Origin: CAYMTR01 sp964393405
Lineage (GTDB): Bacteria; Bacteroidota; Bacteroidia; Bacteroidales; Prolixibacteraceae
Direction of reading: 5' to 3'
Assembly: GCA_964393405.1 (NCBI GenBank)
Contig: CAYMTR010000001.1
Location: forward strand, 124,001-188,000
Length of the DNA: 64,000 bases
Shown: piece after piece, positions 62,301 to 64,000 of the stretch
Layout: each line of letters begins with the position of its first letter
Position numbering within the stretch: position 1 is the first letter of the stretch
The notes under the pieces: model-generated
What the model was told of the DNA's origin: nothing
The model's database searches: none
Seen by the model: the letters and a program-made list of their open reading frames with translations, nothing else
Translations under genes and position numbers: made by a program

Positions 62301-62712
62301 ATAAGTCAATTAAAATAGAATCAATATTTACTTCTCCGGGAACTACACTAAATAAAATATTCCCGCTTTTATCTATCATGAAAATATTATCATACCTTTT
62401 ATCACTCATTATCCTCATGAGCGACCTTCTGTATTTTTCTTTGTTATCTTCTTCTCCTCGAAGAATTCTGACTGTAAGTTCAGTATACGGCTGACCTGTG
62501 GAAAAAAAGCGAGCTTCCGACATCCTTTCCTTGTGCCACTGAGATAATTGATTGGATTTTAATGTTGCAATTGCCTGTAGCTCATTGTATTTTTCTTGCC
62601 GGGTAGTTTTCTTTTCATCTTTATAATATAATAATCCAGTTAGCAACACCAATATACTAACTAAACAAGAAATCAATATAAGCTGATATTTTATCTTAAC
62701 CTTAGGCTCCAT
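59323..62712 (-). CDS. Membrane sensor histidine kinase with extracellular Cache, PAS and GAF domains
   Basis: An 1129-residue kinase; I start at MEPKVKIKYQLILISCL (62712), three codons after an alternative ATG. Two membrane helices (about 10-28 and 298-320) flank a periplasmic dCache-like sensor. Then PAS (about 345-465; NQSQGESNAILYSIGDGVIT), GAF (about 480-640), PAS (about 645-765), PAS (about 772-895), HisKA (LANISHEIRTPMNGILGFLEL) and ATPase (ILSNLLNNALKYT, VKDTGTGIPAD, GSGLGLAISKAY). There is no receiver. It converges with the flavoprotein gene one base from its stop, so no terminator separates them. The HisKA/ATPase core resembles the PAS kinases at 21035 and 22274 in style. Confidence 0.87.
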   Translation of the reverse strand: MEPKVKIKYQLILISCLVSILVLLTGLLYYKDEKKTTRQEKYNELQAIATLKSNQLSQWHKERMSEARFFSTGQPYTELTVRILRGEEDNKEKYRRSLMRIMSDKRYDNIFMIDKSGNILFSVVPGEVNIDSILIDLSKEIIHKKEIIKRDLYYSAKKRTISLDFLAPVFDYQDEVAAILVFRVNPADFLFPLIENWPTPSKTAESVLVRREGDSIRILNNLKNKDNSKFDVKFSIEDKELPAVNAVLGKTGIFEGIDYVGEKVLCDLCAIPLTSWYMVSKQDESELYQDLNKQAVLIIIVILLTLFFIGAFLAWIYNKNQRNIYKELLEKSFALNQSQGESNAILYSIGDGVITTDFDGIIRQMNPVAEKMTGLKEKEAKGKFFDDLISIINEFSKEKVLSPIKDIIKEGKAVGDPGQNIIISVDGEETPVDENCSPIKDKENNLLGAVIVLRNQTEERMSRRMADVRLSFYEFSSKHSLHETLTFILDTIGEIVHSPAGFLYFIDEDQNNSYIQVWSSAVKNGMCKIELPELNNSIQQSGVWADSVRLRKTVIHNDYESLSNKKGMPEGHMKVDREMLVPVIRNNKVTMLLGIGNKPTDYTEKDSEIVNYLADIAWVIAEQMINEEKLRVSDRNYKELIDGMNETVWVIDFNGNLIDVNNTAETLLGYTKEELLKIGLTGIDSSHSKDEIAFMANDMPDDKLQIFETNHRCKDGKVIPVEVFSSLVNYQGKKSILSIARDITDRKKAEEQIKHEQTLLRTLIDNLPDAIYVKDYEGRKLIANTADLQMMRVNSEAEIIGKTDKEIYKTEFEKGGFDEDMWVISTGQKIINKESEYFDQKGNLRWRLISKVPLYNEKGSITGLIGFSHDFTERKTMEIQRSQMIVDLIMAKEKAEESDRLKTAFLANISHEIRTPMNGILGFLELLTEPDLDEGQKEMYLDIMTKSGQRLLDTINDIVELSKIESGQLELVCSNVSLTELLEYHYNFFKLKVESNSIEIVLENQVNGNNLFIKTDKHKLDSILSNLLNNALKYTKKGRISLGAKVEGSDLLFYVKDTGTGIPADKMDDIFKRFIQADQYTTRSQEGSGLGLAISKAYVEAMNGKIWVESELGKGSEFSFAIPFQLVEE

Positions 62713-62807
62713 CAGGTACAATTAAGTTTCCTGATTAAATTTAGGAAAAAACATTTAATAATTCATTATGAATTTATTGACTTATATCCATTTTTATTAC
62801 AATGCAT

Positions 62808-64000
62808 TTATAATTCTCCAGTGAGCTGTTTCAATCTGGTCTCTGCCATCTTTAAGTTATATAGAAAATTTATCAGCCTTGTTGCAGACTGCTCAAAATC
62901 CTGCTGTGCTAGCCTTACCTCAAGCGAAGTGGCTTCTCCCAACCTCATCCTTTGCAAACTGATTTCAATGTTCTCTTTCGCCAATTGATAATTCTCTTTT
63001 TCAATTGCCAATAATTTCCTATTATTCTCAAATTGTGTCATGGCGTTCAGAAATTCAGTCCCGGCCTCCAGCTTTATGTTCTCAAGATTGTACTCTGACT
63101 TTTCTAATCCGATCTTTGAAAGGTTAATCTGCCGTCTTAAGTCTCCCGACTGAAAAACAGGAATGTAAACATTTCCCCCTATCTGAGGACCAAAACTTCG
63201 GTTCGCCAATATTGAACCTTCAGTATTTAACGAATTAGAATAGTAATATCCTGCATTAAAATTTAAGCGTGGCAATTGCGATCTGTAACTTTCTTTTAAA
63301 AATAGTCTCTCAATACCAACTTGCTTTTCAAGGATAAGTAAATTGAGGTTATTCTTATATAGTTTGCTGTATAATTCTTCTCTTTGAGGTTCATATTTTA
63401 TTTCAATAGAATCAGATACTTCTATCTGAGTGTCAACCGGCATTGCCAGAAGCTTCGCCAACTCCCTCTTAGCATTGGTAATTGCATATTCCTGATTTAT
63501 TGTGTTCTCCTTATTTACATTCAAATCTATCTTTGCCTGTAATAAGTCTGTCTTCTTAAGCGACCCGGCATTAAAGCCCGCCTGAGCAATCTTAACCCTC
63601 TCTATATTAAATTCTAGGGTCTGCTTTATAGAATTAAGCTGCTGCTTCTGTTTCACCACATTGTAATACGAAGAAATAACTTCAGAAAGTGTCATCAATA
63701 CCTGCTCCTTAAACCTCAGCTCTCCCATTGCTTCAACCTCATTGAGCCTGTTTTTTGCTATAAACATCTTTCCCCCATCAAAAATCGTCCATGAAAGCTC
63801 TGCCCCTGCACCAAGAGTAGTTGTTCCTAATCCGCTGTAATTAACCTCACTTCCTCCAGCAATTTCTTGTTTTACATTTTTCAAAGCGTAGCTACCCGAA
63901 CCCGAAACTCCTATATCAGGTAACATTCCGGCATTTCCGGCAGTATTATTTATTTTTGTTATGTCCGCCTCTTTCCCCGAAATAATAATATCGTAATTGT
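62808..64000 (-). CDS. TolC-family outer-membrane efflux protein, 5'-truncated by window edge
   Basis: About 397 residues are visible; the frame continues past 64000, so the signal peptide and the true start are outside the window. The visible N-terminus (YDIIISGKEADITKINNTAG) aligns with the start of a TolC-type coiled coil. The fold is recognised from two paired alpha-helical/beta repeats: IGVSGSGSYALKN and ELSWTIFDGGK, then LNFNAGYYYSNS and NVYIPVFQSGD, with long helices between and the LKMAETRLKQLTGEL C-terminus. TolC proteins form the outer-membrane duct of tripartite efflux pumps. Its pump and adaptor genes, if linked, are beyond the window. Only 95 bp separate it from the kinase at 59323 downstream on the same strand. 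Confidence 0.88.
   Translation of the reverse strand, partial: NYDIIISGKEADITKINNTAGNAGMLPDIGVSGSGSYALKNVKQEIAGGSEVNYSGLGTTTLGAGAELSWTIFDGGKMFIAKNRLNEVEAMGELRFKEQVLMTLSEVISSYYNVVKQKQQLNSIKQTLEFNIERVKIAQAGFNAGSLKKTDLLQAKIDLNVNKENTINQEYAITNAKRELAKLLAMPVDTQIEVSDSIEIKYEPQREELYSKLYKNNLNLLILEKQVGIERLFLKESYRSQLPRLNFNAGYYYSNSLNTEGSILANRSFGPQIGGNVYIPVFQSGDLRRQINLSKIGLEKSEYNLENIKLEAGTEFLNAMTQFENNRKLLAIEKENYQLAKENIEISLQRMRLGEATSLEVRLAQQDFEQSATRLINFLYNLKMAETRLKQLTGEL

Noticed and set aside
1..64000. CRISPR arrays, tRNA or rRNA genes, intact insertion sequences
   Set aside because: No regularly spaced repeats, cloverleaf or CCA-like ends, rRNA-like segments or transposase frames were seen on either strand.

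Overview
The window comes from a low-GC member of the Bacteroidota, probably a Bacteroidia/Marinilabiliales-type polysaccharide degrader. The evidence is a SusC/SusD pair with neighbouring glycoside hydrolases, C-terminal type IX secretion sorting domains, TAnnTTTG-type -7 boxes with no Shine-Dalgarno signals, propeller/Y_Y_Y sensors, and an ECF sigma/anti-sigma pair. I found no tRNA, rRNA, CRISPR array or intact insertion sequence. Both ends cut through genes.

Region 1 (1-20668, all minus strand) is a polysaccharide utilization locus (PUL). In transcription order it holds a PL9-type pectate lyase, a GH2 enzyme, a GH30 subfamily 8-like xylanase with PKD, CBM and sorting domains, a membrane-spanning propeller/LuxR regulator, SusC, SusD, a PKD-domain surface lipoprotein, a GH3 beta-glucosidase, an MFS sugar porter and a partial clan GH-A lipoprotein. 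A 15-bp direct repeat spaced 22 bp lies upstream of susC, and a terminator-like hairpin follows susD.

Region 2 (20669-31617) is signalling. It has a 29-bp-arm inverted repeat, two paralogous PAS histidine kinases, an ECF sigma factor with its anti-sigma, an outer-membrane barrel gene preceded by the same sigma-type promoter as the sigma gene itself, and a propeller histidine kinase with no receiver or DNA-binding domain.

Region 3 (31620-40562) is housekeeping: a LolC/E-like permease, a methyltransferase, rbfA, metF, aroA, aroB, dprA and a few small unknown genes.

Region 4 (40709-51880) is the most unusual part: a tight nine-gene operon. It encodes four PQQ-like beta-propeller proteins, an anchored NHL-propeller protein, a tiny membrane-anchored four-cysteine protein, a Tat-targeted multi-cluster ferredoxin, a NapH/CcoG-like membrane Fe-S protein and a fused NuoE-NuoF flavoprotein. 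I read it as an envelope electron-transfer system coupled to NADH. A probable partner is at 57783-59321: a NuoG-type [2Fe-2S]/GltD-like flavoprotein that lacks the usual NAD(P)H-binding insert.

Region 5 (51972-57637) sits between these two redox loci. It is a TetR-controlled operon for a beta-barrel protein, a Lol/MacB-like ABC transporter with two permeases, and a LolA-like periplasmic carrier. The window closes with a large Cache/PAS/GAF histidine kinase and a partial TolC-family protein, both on the minus strand.
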